This document shows positions 16,501-24,398 of a DNA stretch of 64,000 nt, piece after piece. The position numbers were made by a program, and so were the translations under genes. How positions within the stretch are numbered: the stretch's first letter is position 1; each line of letters starts with the position of its first letter. The notes beneath the pieces were generated by a model. The model searched no databases, had not been told where the DNA came from, and saw only the letters and a list, made by a program, of their open reading frames with translations. The stretch is from GWE2-40-63 sp050179685. Its GTDB lineage: Bacteria > Bacteroidota > Bacteroidia > Bacteroidales > SZUA-534. The stretch is taken from assembly GCA_050179685.1 (NCBI GenBank), contig JBFXEW010000015.1, positions 1 through 64,000 of the forward strand. The letters are read 5' to 3'.

Positions 16501-19500
16501 ATCCTTTTGTGGAAGGCGACACCCTGAATCCGGGAGGAAAACTCAACTTTAACCTGGGAAATATATCGGAAGATATTTTAAAAGACGGCCGGAAAAGCTA
16601 TGAAAATGGCCTGCCAACTGGAAATCCTCCTGCCGCTGACTCATACATCGAAACGCAATGGGGAAGGGTTCCTGCATTTCAGGCAGTAACTACCGAATTT
16701 GTTCAGGATGCCGACCTGCGTATTCGCCAGGATGTAGGTTTCGACGGGCTGAGTGGAACGATAATCAACGAAGCTACAGGCATGACTGACGAGCAGGAGT
16801 TTCATGCAGTTTATCTGAATTACATCAGTCAAAATGTAAGTGACGAAGCGCAAAAGGCCAAAATACTGGCCGACCCCGCTGCCGATGATTTTCGTTATTT
16901 TCGTGGTGCCGCGTACGATTCAGAAGAACCCGATCTGTTGGAGCGCTACAAAAAATTCAGCAATTCCGAAGGCAATACGCCGGCAAACGATAACGCCGGT
17001 GTGGAATACACCACCACGGGGCAGGTGAATCCCGATGTGGAAGATATTAACGGCGACTTTACCCTAAGCGAAGGGGAATCGTATTTTCATTATACCATCG
17101 ATTTGAGAAAAGAAAACCTTAAAGTAGGTAGCGGTTTTGTAACCGATGCACTTACCTCGACCGTTGAGATGGAAAACGACACGCGCAAAGAAGTTACCTG
17201 GTATCAGTTTAAAATTCCCATTAATAGTCCCGATTTTAAAGTGGGAACCATTCAGGATTTTAAATCCATCCGATTTATTCGTATGTTTTTGAATGAATGG
17301 AGCGAAGATGTGGTGCTGCGTTTTGGTGCGTTGGAACTGGTGCGCAGCGAATGGCGAAAATACGATTATGCCATTAAAGAGGGAGGCGAATCGATTGGCG
17401 GTGGCGACGAAAGTCATGATCCAAACAACATTCCGTTTACCGTTTCAACCGTTAATATTGAAGAAAACGGCAACCGTGCACCCGTTCCTTATGTGCTTCC
17501 GCCCGGTGTCGACCGGCAGCAGGATCCTTCAAACCCACAACTGCAAAAACTGAATGAGCAATCCATGGCCCTTAAAGTTACCGGCCTTGAAGATGGTTAT
17601 GCCAAAGCTGTTTACAAAACCCTGAACATGGATATGCGCGATTACGGCAAATTGCAAATGTATGTTCATGCCGAAAGCATGTTCGACGATTTCCGCGCTG
17701 TAAATGATTACGATGTTTCGTGTTTTGTGCGTTTAGGCGCCGACTTTACCGACAATTATTATGAGTACGAAGTTCCCTTGCGGATGACTCCCTGGGGAAG
17801 TAGGAGCCGTGAAGATGTCTGGCCTGCTGAAAATAACCTGGAAATTGATTTTGAAGAACTGGTAAATGCAAAACTCGACCGGAATAAAGCCATGCGCAGA
17901 GGAAATTCAGAGGTTTCCTATGTGGATGCATACACTTATTATACGCAATCAGGCAAACGTATTATTGTGAAAGGAAATCCAAACCTGGCTAATGTGAATA
18001 CCCTGATGATAGGTATAAAAAACCCCAAAGCCAAGTTCAATAACCTGGTTGACGACCGGAGTGAAAAATCGGTTGAAGTTTGGGTGAATGAATTGCGTTT
18101 GACCGATTTTGATGAAAAAGGCGGTTGGGCTGCAACGGGACGAGTAAGCGCCCGTCTGGCCGATTTTGGAACTTTATCGGTTGCCGGAAGTACCACCCAA
18201 CCCGGATTCGGAAGCATTGAGCAGAGCGGGCAGGAACGTGCTAAAGAGGAAACCAATCAGATTGATGTGGCTACCAATCTGGAACTGGGTAAATTTTTCC
18301 CCAAAGAAGCCAATGTGCGTATCCCGATGTTTTTGGGTTATTCACGTACGGCTATAAATCCTGAATACAATCCGCTGGACCAGGATGTGAAACTTGAAAC
18401 AACCCTGAAAGACGAAAGCTTAACGAAAGCTGAAAAAGAAGAATTGGTTAAACAGGTACAGGACTTAACCGAACGCAAGAGCTTAAACTTTACCAATGTG
18501 GGTATTGGCCGCTCAGGAAAAGGCAAAACGCGTTTTTATTCTCCTTCGAATCTTAGTGCAACTTATGCATACAGCGAGCTGGCTCACCGCGACGTTGGGG
18601 TTAAATACAATACCATAAAAACCTACATGGGTGCATTGAATTATGTTTATAACAATCAGCCCAAAAACTACGTGCCCTTTAAAAAAGTGAAGCTTTTAAA
18701 TAAACCAAGCTTTAAACTCATCGGCGATTTTAATTTTTATCTGGCTCCCCAGCAGCTCTCATTCCGATCGACCATGAACCGGAAATACAGCGAAACCCAA
18801 TTGAGGAACCTGAATAATCCGGAACAGATTTTTACTCCTACCTACGATAAAAATTTTTATTGGACCAATCAGTTCGACATTAAATACAATTTTTCGAGGG
18901 GATTGAAATTTACCTTTACCACAAACACCAACGCGCTTATTGAAGAAAATGAAGGACTAATTTTAAAAGAAACATACGACGAACACAAAAAGAAAGTATG
19001 GCAGTCGATCCGGAGTTTTGGCTTACCCAATACTTACAATCAAAAGTTTGATGCCACCTACACTTTACCCATAAATAAAATTCCGCTGCTCGATTTTGTT
19101 TCGGCTAACGCCCGCTATGCAGCTACTTACGATTGGAAAGTTGGCGCAACGCTTAAGGAAGGCGATTTGGGAAACACCATAAAAAATACCCAGCAAATTA
19201 CCCTGAACGGGCAGTTTAACATGGATCGGCTTTACAACAAAGTGGGTTTTATCGATAAGATTGACAAAAAATACAAACGCCCAAAGCAGCAACGTAAAAA
19301 ACCTACCATCGAAGATGTAAAATATGTTCAGGAAGGGGTTCGTTTTAAGGGCGGTACCGCACGACGCATTAGCCACAACCTGGGAACTCAGGATAATATT
19401 GTGGTTAAAGCCAAAGTAGCCGGCGGAAAAGAGGTTAAAGCCGATGTTGAAATTCTAAGCGAAAACCGGGTGTCGGTTACGCTGGAACGCGATGCCGAAG

Positions 19501-20966
19501 ATGTAACCATTGAAGTTACCGGAAAAAAAGAGAAACACGATAACCTGTTTGTACTTGGTTTGGAGCATATTGTTTTGGGAGTAACCGGCGTTAAGCAGGT
19601 TTCCGGAACGTTTACCCAAACCCGGGGAACGGCACTTTATGGTTATACCAGGGATCATAGTTTTGGTTCGCTTTATAAAGATCCCGGATTGCCCTTTATT
19701 TTTGGATGGCAGGACGAGGGCTTTGGCATAAAGGCTGCTAAAAACGACGGGATAATTAACGATGCCCGTTTGGTTTCGCCTTATACCATGACCGATAATA
19801 TAGCCTGGAATTTTAAAACTACTTACCAGCCGGTTCGCGATTTGCGCATTGACTTTACCGGTCAGCGAAGCGAAACCGAAATTATGTCAGAATATTATTT
19901 ACCTCAAGGAGAGAGCGATCCGTTGCGTCAGGACCGGATGCAAAGCGGCTCGTACAATACCAATATCTGGATGCTGGGTTCGGCCTTTTCCAAAAAACCC
20001 GATTTGGATAATTTGCAATCGGAGGCATTTTTGCAATATAAAAAGAACCTTTATGCAGTGGCTAATCGCCTGGCTGCCGGGAGGGTGCAAAATAACATGG
20101 AGAATAATTTGGGCTATGATTATGCTCCGGTTTATTCTGATTCTGTTTTTCCCCTGGGTTTCAACAGTACCAATCCCGATGTGGCCTTGCCTGCATTTCT
20201 GGCGGCCTATACCAATGTGAATGCATCAAATGTTAAATTAAACTTTTATTCCTGGGCCTTTTTCCGTCCATCATGGCGGGTGAAATACGACGGATTAAAG
20301 AACATTGATTTTCTGGCCAAATATTTTAAAAACATTTCCTTGTCGCATGGGTATAATGCAGCTTTTACCGTTGGCGGATTTAAAACCAACCTGGCCTATA
20401 ATTTTGAGGATGCAAATAATCCGGACATTGGAATGTCGTGGGCTGTTGGCGGGACCGATTCGGCTTTGTTTGTTTCGCAATACGATATTTCGAGTTTTGC
20501 AGCTACCGAGCAGTTTATTCCTTTATTTGGTATCGATGTTACCTGGAAGAATAACATTTTAACCCGCTTTGAATACAAAAAAACCCGTAACCTGACCATG
20601 AGTCTGGTAAATAACCAGATGGTTGAGGTTTACACCTGGGAATATACCATCGGGAGCGGTTATCGTTTCGATAAACTTAAAATAATTGTAAATCAGAAGC
20701 CCATTGTCAGCGATTTGAATCTCCGGGCCGATGTAAGTATCCGCGATAACATCAGCATTACGCACGATTTGTCGCAGAATAATCCCCAGGCAACGCAGGG
20801 ACAAAAGGTGGTAACCACAAAAATATCGGCCGATTACCGCCTGAGCGACAATCTGAACTTTCAGGCCTATTACGACCGGACACTTACCAATCCTAAGGTT
20901 GGTTCGTTTAAAACTGTAGTTACCGAATTTGGATTCCGTTTCCAGTTTACCCTGGCAAATTTGTAG
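13536..20966 (+). CDS. sprA: T9SS outer-membrane translocon protein SprA
   Basis: 2476 residues, the size expected for SprA, the very large beta-barrel that is the protein-conducting channel of the type IX secretion system and is needed for gliding adhesin export. It has a signal peptide (about 1-24, ending NGWAQ), an N-terminal family region (LPYSLTPQSQNPYD; SEAFETIFGSNTIDIKPSG), many alternating beta-strand segments throughout and an aromatic-rich C-terminal strand (TEFGFRFQFTL) suited to barrel assembly. The only in-frame start giving the signal peptide is TTG at 13536, because an upstream stop blocks longer starts. Neighbours ruvA and gcvH repeat the arrangement reported around Flavobacterium sprA. 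The identification is firm from length, composition and context. Confidence 0.95.
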   Translation: MKRQYLSIAITLFFAGNFLNGWAQTQADSIKLPYSLTPQSQNPYDTRRPSSNIDFKTDELITTEIVYDEKTNQYVVQKKIGNVVLGAPYTMNFEEFQQYNVQQNLKKYWDQRYKSESFEHQSSLIPKINVGSEAFETIFGSNTIDIKPSGSAALKFGIKITNSENPNQHVDLRRNTTFDFKEEIQMSVVGKIGDNLEMRVSYDTESQFDFDNTMNLRYQGKEDDILQKIEAGDVSMPLSTSLISGSQSLFGILTEMKFGNLYITSIFSQQEGETKTIMVEGGAQKSSYNLSAIDYDRNRHFFLSHYFRTHYDEWLANLPMINSPINITKIEVWVTNSKKETSGARNIMAFMDLGEEKATQVFYNNNEFVLLDPAITTYNSKFPTNKANSLYQQVADTQANPGIRNINMVSRILNSLNFEGGKHYEKVEYARKLGPNEFTLNERLGYISLNLSLNSDEVLAVAYEYTANGDTYKVGEFSQDGIIHPDILVTKLLKGTNFNPLLPNWKLMMKNVYSIGGYQLSQEDFRFEVEYYDDNIGTRLLNIPDRKRVLSDSMRNEKFIRHMNLDNLNSQGNFIETGDGVFDFVEGVTILSQTGRIIFPVVEPFGRYLYQLIDDNDLAERLAYQALYDSTQFKAKQITSKNKFFLSGDYKSSGGSEIFLNSFNIPQGSVKVTAGGIVLQENLDYSVDYNLGRVKILNESYLASGTPLKISLESNALFSIQSKTLMGTHFDYRFNSDFNLGATVMNLTERPLTQKVNMGDEPINNTIWGLNGSYRTDVPFLTRMIDRLPFLETKEMSSITVEGEFAHLIPGHNKAIGANGNAFIDDFEGSESSIDLRSRVGWVLSSIPHDKEVFPESDDFSGLSSGYNRALLAWYQIDPIFFRSTSTENVNDEQLSSLQVYRVNEREIYPNRDTPSGQPTEITTLDLAFYPEERGPYNFDTEATVHSAGINNEGKLNNPETRWAGIMRELNTKDFEAQNVEYIMFWMMDPFVEGDTLNPGGKLNFNLGNISEDILKDGRKSYENGLPTGNPPAADSYIETQWGRVPAFQAVTTEFVQDADLRIRQDVGFDGLSGTIINEATGMTDEQEFHAVYLNYISQNVSDEAQKAKILADPAADDFRYFRGAAYDSEEPDLLERYKKFSNSEGNTPANDNAGVEYTTTGQVNPDVEDINGDFTLSEGESYFHYTIDLRKENLKVGSGFVTDALTSTVEMENDTRKEVTWYQFKIPINSPDFKVGTIQDFKSIRFIRMFLNEWSEDVVLRFGALELVRSEWRKYDYAIKEGGESIGGGDESHDPNNIPFTVSTVNIEENGNRAPVPYVLPPGVDRQQDPSNPQLQKLNEQSMALKVTGLEDGYAKAVYKTLNMDMRDYGKLQMYVHAESMFDDFRAVNDYDVSCFVRLGADFTDNYYEYEVPLRMTPWGSRSREDVWPAENNLEIDFEELVNAKLDRNKAMRRGNSEVSYVDAYTYYTQSGKRIIVKGNPNLANVNTLMIGIKNPKAKFNNLVDDRSEKSVEVWVNELRLTDFDEKGGWAATGRVSARLADFGTLSVAGSTTQPGFGSIEQSGQERAKEETNQIDVATNLELGKFFPKEANVRIPMFLGYSRTAINPEYNPLDQDVKLETTLKDESLTKAEKEELVKQVQDLTERKSLNFTNVGIGRSGKGKTRFYSPSNLSATYAYSELAHRDVGVKYNTIKTYMGALNYVYNNQPKNYVPFKKVKLLNKPSFKLIGDFNFYLAPQQLSFRSTMNRKYSETQLRNLNNPEQIFTPTYDKNFYWTNQFDIKYNFSRGLKFTFTTNTNALIEENEGLILKETYDEHKKKVWQSIRSFGLPNTYNQKFDATYTLPINKIPLLDFVSANARYAATYDWKVGATLKEGDLGNTIKNTQQITLNGQFNMDRLYNKVGFIDKIDKKYKRPKQQRKKPTIEDVKYVQEGVRFKGGTARRISHNLGTQDNIVVKAKVAGGKEVKADVEILSENRVSVTLERDAEDVTIEVTGKKEKHDNLFVLGLEHIVLGVTGVKQVSGTFTQTRGTALYGYTRDHSFGSLYKDPGLPFIFGWQDEGFGIKAAKNDGIINDARLVSPYTMTDNIAWNFKTTYQPVRDLRIDFTGQRSETEIMSEYYLPQGESDPLRQDRMQSGSYNTNIWMLGSAFSKKPDLDNLQSEAFLQYKKNLYAVANRLAAGRVQNNMENNLGYDYAPVYSDSVFPLGFNSTNPDVALPAFLAAYTNVNASNVKLNFYSWAFFRPSWRVKYDGLKNIDFLAKYFKNISLSHGYNAAFTVGGFKTNLAYNFEDANNPDIGMSWAVGGTDSALFVSQYDISSFAATEQFIPLFGIDVTWKNNILTRFEYKKTRNLTMSLVNNQMVEVYTWEYTIGSGYRFDKLKIIVNQKPIVSDLNLRADVSIRDNISITHDLSQNNPQATQGQKVVTTKISADYRLSDNLNFQAYYDRTLTNPKVGSFKTVVTEFGFRFQFTLANL

Positions 20967-21037
20967 TTGATGCTTAAAAACAAGTTGAAAATAAGGGGTA
21001 TTCTGGTAGCAGACCCTCGTTTATTGCAAAAAACCAT

Positions 21038-21045
21038 TAATTTTG
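21038..21045 (+). promoter_or_regulatory. -7 promoter element of gcvH
   Basis: TAATTTTG matches TAnnTTTG, 40 bp before the gcvH ATG; a TTG at 21024-21026 is a weak, closely spaced -33 candidate. Confidence 0.5.
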
Positions 21046-21085
21046 TAACTATTAAATAAAACCAAACAGCTAAAATAATATCGAT

Positions 21086-21463
21086 ATGAATGTTCCCGAA
21101 AATTTAAAGTACACTGAAGATCACGAATGGATCAAAGTTAATGGTGATGAAGCGTTTATAGGTATAACAGAGTACGCACAACAACAATTGGGCGATGTGG
21201 TTTTTGTTGAAATTGAAACCGAAGGTGAATCGTTGGCCAAAGGTGACACTTTTGGAACCATTGAGGCCGTTAAAACTGTTTCTGATTTGTTTATGCCAGT
21301 TAACGGTGAAGTGCTTGAAGTAAACCCAAAATTGGAATCAACCCCGGAAATTGTAAATAGCGATCCTTACGGCGACGGATGGATGATTAAAATTAAGATT
21401 GAGAATCAGGCCGATTTGGATGAATTGTTATCGGCTGCTGCCTATAAAGAAACTATTGGTTAG
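21086..21463 (+). CDS. gcvH: glycine cleavage system H protein
   Basis: 125 residues. Carries a lipoyl arm between the P, T and L proteins of the glycine cleavage complex. Lys63 in GTIEAVKTVSDL is the lipoylation site; TEDHEWIK (10-17), LGDVVFVE and NSDPYGDGWMIKI are standard family blocks. No other gcv gene is nearby, which is common in Bacteroidota. The lplA gene at 41214-42182 could supply the lipoyl group. It has its own -7 element and a terminator shared with the convergent ATL gene. Confidence 0.97.
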   Translation: MNVPENLKYTEDHEWIKVNGDEAFIGITEYAQQQLGDVVFVEIETEGESLAKGDTFGTIEAVKTVSDLFMPVNGEVLEVNPKLESTPEIVNSDPYGDGWMIKIKIENQADLDELLSAAAYKETIG

Positions 21464-21486
21464 TTTTAATATCGAAAAAAATTCGG

Positions 21487-21513
21487 AAGCCGGGCACAGT
21501 CCGGCTTTTTTTA
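21487..21513. terminator. terminator between gcvH and the ATL gene
   Basis: AAGCCGG (21487-21493) pairs with CCGGCTT (21501-21507), followed by a T run on the plus strand. It sits between convergent genes. Confidence 0.8.
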
Positions 21514-21515
21514 TG

Positions 21516-21866
21516 TTATTCAAAGCCTTCCATCAATTCTTTGTTGGGGTCCCAGAATATTTCCTGAAAATTGGTAATGGTATCGTCAAAAACAGCAATT
21601 CCTTCGCTTGCTAAAAGTTCCTGCATGGTGTTTGGCCCGCCAAAGAAATGTTTTCCGGTAAGCATTCCCTTACGGTTTACCACCCGATGAGCCGGAACAT
21701 AAACCGACTGAGCATGCGAACTGTTCATGGCATAACCTACCATGCGCGACGATTGTGCTGAACCCAAAAACCGGGCTATGGCACCGTATGAAGTTACCCG
21801 ACCGGGAGGAATCAGCCGTACAACCTGATAAACCCGCTCAAAAAAATCGTTTTCAAGCTTCGCCAT
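21516..21866 (-). CDS. alkyltransferase-like protein (MGMT DNA-binding domain, no active-site Cys)
   Basis: 116 residues from ATG 21866 (an in-frame ATG at 21881 is also possible). The fold is the DNA-binding domain of O6-alkylguanine-DNA methyltransferase: PPGRVTSYGAIA (20-31), the arginine finger in SSRMVGYAM (R41), and VPAHRVVNRKG. The methyl-acceptor PCHRV is PAHRV here (Ala59), so it cannot take up alkyl groups by itself. ATL proteins bind alkylated guanines and hand them to nucleotide excision repair; known ATLs usually have Trp at this place, so Ala is a less common form. It overlaps the end of trmB by 14 bp, last gene of the operon. Confidence 0.85.
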   Translation of the reverse strand: MAKLENDFFERVYQVVRLIPPGRVTSYGAIARFLGSAQSSRMVGYAMNSSHAQSVYVPAHRVVNRKGMLTGKHFFGGPNTMQELLASEGIAVFDDTITNFQEIFWDPNKELMEGFE

Positions 21867-22563
21867 GGAATTCCGGTTCAATTAAATCCTTATGCTTTGG
21901 TAATTCAAACACAATATAATTGATGCGGTCGCCCTCGTCGATATGAATTTGTTCATAATGTGTTTGAATCGACAGCATTTGATCGGTCCACGATTCTCCA
22001 TATAAATTGGGCGTGTTTTTTATCACCTTTAACTGGTTTACCCGCACTACTTCGTTGGTATATTCATACAAAAAAGTACTGTCGGTTTTTAAATGAACCA
22101 GCGCGTTGTTTTTTATAAATTTTTGGTATCGGGCCAAAAATCCCGATGAAGTAAGCCGCTTTTTGGCACGTCGTTTTTTCATCTGCGGATCGGGAAAGGT
22201 TATCCAAATTTCATCGACCTCGTCGGGAGCAAAAAACGAATTAATAACTTCAATTCGGGTGCGAAGGAAGGCCACGTTTTTTAATCCTTCTTCAAAACTT
22301 GTTTTTGCGCCTTTCCAGATGCGCGCTCCCTTTATATCGACTCCGATAAAGTTTTTTTTGGGAAACATTCGGGCCTGACCTACCGAGTACTCGCCTTTTC
22401 CGCATCCCAATTCAAGCACTAAAGGCTGTTTGTTTTTAAAAAATGTAGTGTTCCAGTTTCCCTTTAAGTCATGGTCGCTGGCTACATGACCTTTTACTTC
22501 AGGTTCAATTACATGCTCAAAACGTGCATTGTCCTGAAATTTTTTCAGTTTTCCTTTTCCCAC
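21853..22563 (-). CDS. trmB: tRNA (guanine-N7-)-methyltransferase
   Basis: 236 residues. SAM-dependent enzyme that makes m7G46 in the tRNA variable loop. The SAM site is LELGCGKGEYSV, followed by FIGVDIKGARIWKGAK, the catalytic/tRNA segment ITFPDPQMKKRRAKKRL and the C-terminal YGESWTDQ..SIQTHYE block. It lies in a four-gene minus-strand operon, 12 bp after gldH and overlapping the ATL gene. Confidence 0.95.
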   Translation of the reverse strand: MGKGKLKKFQDNARFEHVIEPEVKGHVASDHDLKGNWNTTFFKNKQPLVLELGCGKGEYSVGQARMFPKKNFIGVDIKGARIWKGAKTSFEEGLKNVAFLRTRIEVINSFFAPDEVDEIWITFPDPQMKKRRAKKRLTSSGFLARYQKFIKNNALVHLKTDSTFLYEYTNEVVRVNQLKVIKNTPNLYGESWTDQMLSIQTHYEQIHIDEGDRINYIVFELPKHKDLIEPEFHGEA

Positions 22564-22575
22564 AATCAGTAATTG

Positions 22576-23043
22576 TTATTTTGCTCTTTCAATGCGTATT
22601 CCGGCGCTTGCAACGTGTTTAAGTTCTTCGTCGCGCATGGCCTGTTCCAAATAAAAGGTGTATTTCCCCGAGTAGGGAAATTTTATGTTTTTACGATAGG
22701 GTATTTTGTTCGACCAGATATTTCCGAATCCTTTGCCCAGCCATTTTCCGTTAGGTTCGGCCAGAATGCATTCCAGGGTATCGCGAAGGGTGTGGTTGTA
22801 TGGTAAGTCGGTGCTTATAAAAAAGAACATGTTGCTGTATTTGTATTGCCCGCTAATTCGATTGTTTATGTACACATTGTAAATGGCCGTTGAATCGGTA
22901 ATTTCCACATTGAATTGTAAAACACTGTCTTTGTGCCAGGTTTCGTTGGTAAAATCAACATTCTGCTCATACAGCCGATTGCTGTCGCAGGCTATGGCCA
23001 AAACAACCAAAATCAGAACAGCAATTATATTAAGAGTTTTCAT
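22576..23043 (-). CDS. gldH: gliding motility lipoprotein GldH
   Basis: About 155 residues from ATG 23043 (three codons inside the longest frame). The lipoprotein signal is IIAVLILVVLAIAC and the lipidated Cys is followed by DSNRLYEQN. The body has the GldH pattern: NETWHKDSV, ITDSTAIYNVYINNR, LPYNHTLRDTLE and GKWLGKGFGNIW. GldH is required for gliding and stabilises other Gld proteins of the T9SS machine in flavobacteria. Here it sits between ricT and trmB. Together with sprA about 2 kb away it indicates a functional T9SS. Confidence 0.88.
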   Translation of the reverse strand: MKTLNIIAVLILVVLAIACDSNRLYEQNVDFTNETWHKDSVLQFNVEITDSTAIYNVYINNRISGQYKYSNMFFFISTDLPYNHTLRDTLECILAEPNGKWLGKGFGNIWSNKIPYRKNIKFPYSGKYTFYLEQAMRDEELKHVASAGIRIERAK

Positions 23044-23075
23044 TGGTGCCAATTAATTCAATTTGATATAATAAT

Positions 23076-24224
23076 TTATTTGTTAGCCTGATTATCGCGG
23101 CGTTTAAAGGGTTTTTTGCGTCGGTTCGATTTTTTATTTTTCACTTTACCTTTATCAAAACGGGTAAGGCTTTCCTGTCCCACTACATTTGAAAAATCGA
23201 GACTGGTTGGATCGACCGGTGCCTGGGTTTTAATTATGGTTACTTCAGCGGTTTTTCCGTTTTTATTTTGTTCAATAATCTCATGAATTTTTTCTACTGC
23301 CAAAGGGATAATTCCATTGCCTCCTTCGAGTGCGTACCACATGATATGGCGAAATACATCGGTTTTTACATAGTTTGCCCGGCCTAAGTTCGTGTTTAAT
23401 GTAACTTCGGTTGGAGGGAAATCTTTACGTTCGTCCATGTACGAATCAATTTCGTAATTCAGGCAACATTTGAGTTTGCCGCATTGTCCGGCCAGTTTTT
23501 GCGGGTTTAACGACAGTTCCTGGTAGCGGGCTGCATTGGTGGTAACCGAAATAAAATTGCTTATCCAGGTTGAACAGCAAAGTTCACGTCCGCAGGAACC
23601 AATGCCGCCTATGCGCCCGGCTTCCTGGCGTGCTCCAATCTGGCGCATTTCAACCCGAATTTTAAAGCGGTCGGCCAGTACTTTTATTAATTGTCTGAAA
23701 TCGACCCGTTCGTCGGCAATGTAATAGAAAATGGCTTTGGTTTTATCGCCCTGATATTCCACATCGCCAATCTTCATCTCAAGCTTTAAGTCGCTGCTTA
23801 TCTGGCGCGAAGCAATCATGGTTTCCTCTTCCATTTCAATGGCCTCTTTCCATTTTTCAATGTCGTTGGGTTTTGCTTTACGATAAATAACCTTAAAGGC
23901 TTCGTCGGGCGAAATACGCAGTTTCTTCAATTGATACAATACCAGGGGACCTTTTAACGAGATGATTCCAATATCGTGTCCCGGCGATGCTTCAACGGCA
24001 ACAATATCGCCAGTGTTTAATCGCAAATCGCTTGAATTGTAGAAATAACCTTTTCGGGTGTTTTTAAAGCGTACTTCGTACAGTTCTTCCTTTTTAATTC
24101 CCTTGGGAATATCATTAAGCCAGTTAAAGATGTTGAGCTTTCCTGAATAGGCAATTTTTAGGTTCGACGTTATTTCCGGATCAATATATTTTAATGGGCA
24201 TCCTCTGGTATAATTATCGTGCAT
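23076..24224 (-). CDS. ricT: PSP1/RicT (YaaT) family protein
   Basis: 382 residues. The PSP1 domain spans about 47-180 (YEVRFKNTRKGYF; LNTGDIVAVEASPG; FRQLIKVLADRFKIRVEMRQIG). Two double-cysteine clusters follow, C211-GREL-C216-C217 and C248-GKLK-C253-C254, typical of RicT, where they help hold iron-sulfur clusters in the RicAFT complex that affects RNA maturation in Firmicutes. The basic tail (KGKVKNKKSNRRKKPFKRR) suggests nucleic acid contact. It is the first gene of the operon with gldH 32 bp downstream. A near-consensus -7 element (TATCTTTA) lies about 55 bp upstream. Role in Bacteroidota is unproven. Confidence 0.88.
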   Translation of the reverse strand: MHDNYTRGCPLKYIDPEITSNLKIAYSGKLNIFNWLNDIPKGIKKEELYEVRFKNTRKGYFYNSSDLRLNTGDIVAVEASPGHDIGIISLKGPLVLYQLKKLRISPDEAFKVIYRKAKPNDIEKWKEAIEMEEETMIASRQISSDLKLEMKIGDVEYQGDKTKAIFYYIADERVDFRQLIKVLADRFKIRVEMRQIGARQEAGRIGGIGSCGRELCCSTWISNFISVTTNAARYQELSLNPQKLAGQCGKLKCCLNYEIDSYMDERKDFPPTEVTLNTNLGRANYVKTDVFRHIMWYALEGGNGIIPLAVEKIHEIIEQNKNGKTAEVTIIKTQAPVDPTSLDFSNVVGQESLTRFDKGKVKNKKSNRRKKPFKRRDNQANK

Positions 24225-24398
24225 TCTTTCGAAATATTTAATTCTTAGATGGTTTGTTTGCTGAAAAACAATGGGTAAAGATAATAAAATATTATATGCT
24301 AAGAAGCGGGCCTTTGCCGTAGCATTATTTTTTGTACTTATTTATATCAAGTCTACGCTGTGTTTTTAATTTTTAAATCCAGCTTTACTTCTAAAGTC

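Noticed and set aside
20967..21085. Glycine riboswitch before gcvH
   Set aside because: The 119-bp gap has no aptamer-like conserved core; only a promoter element is visible.
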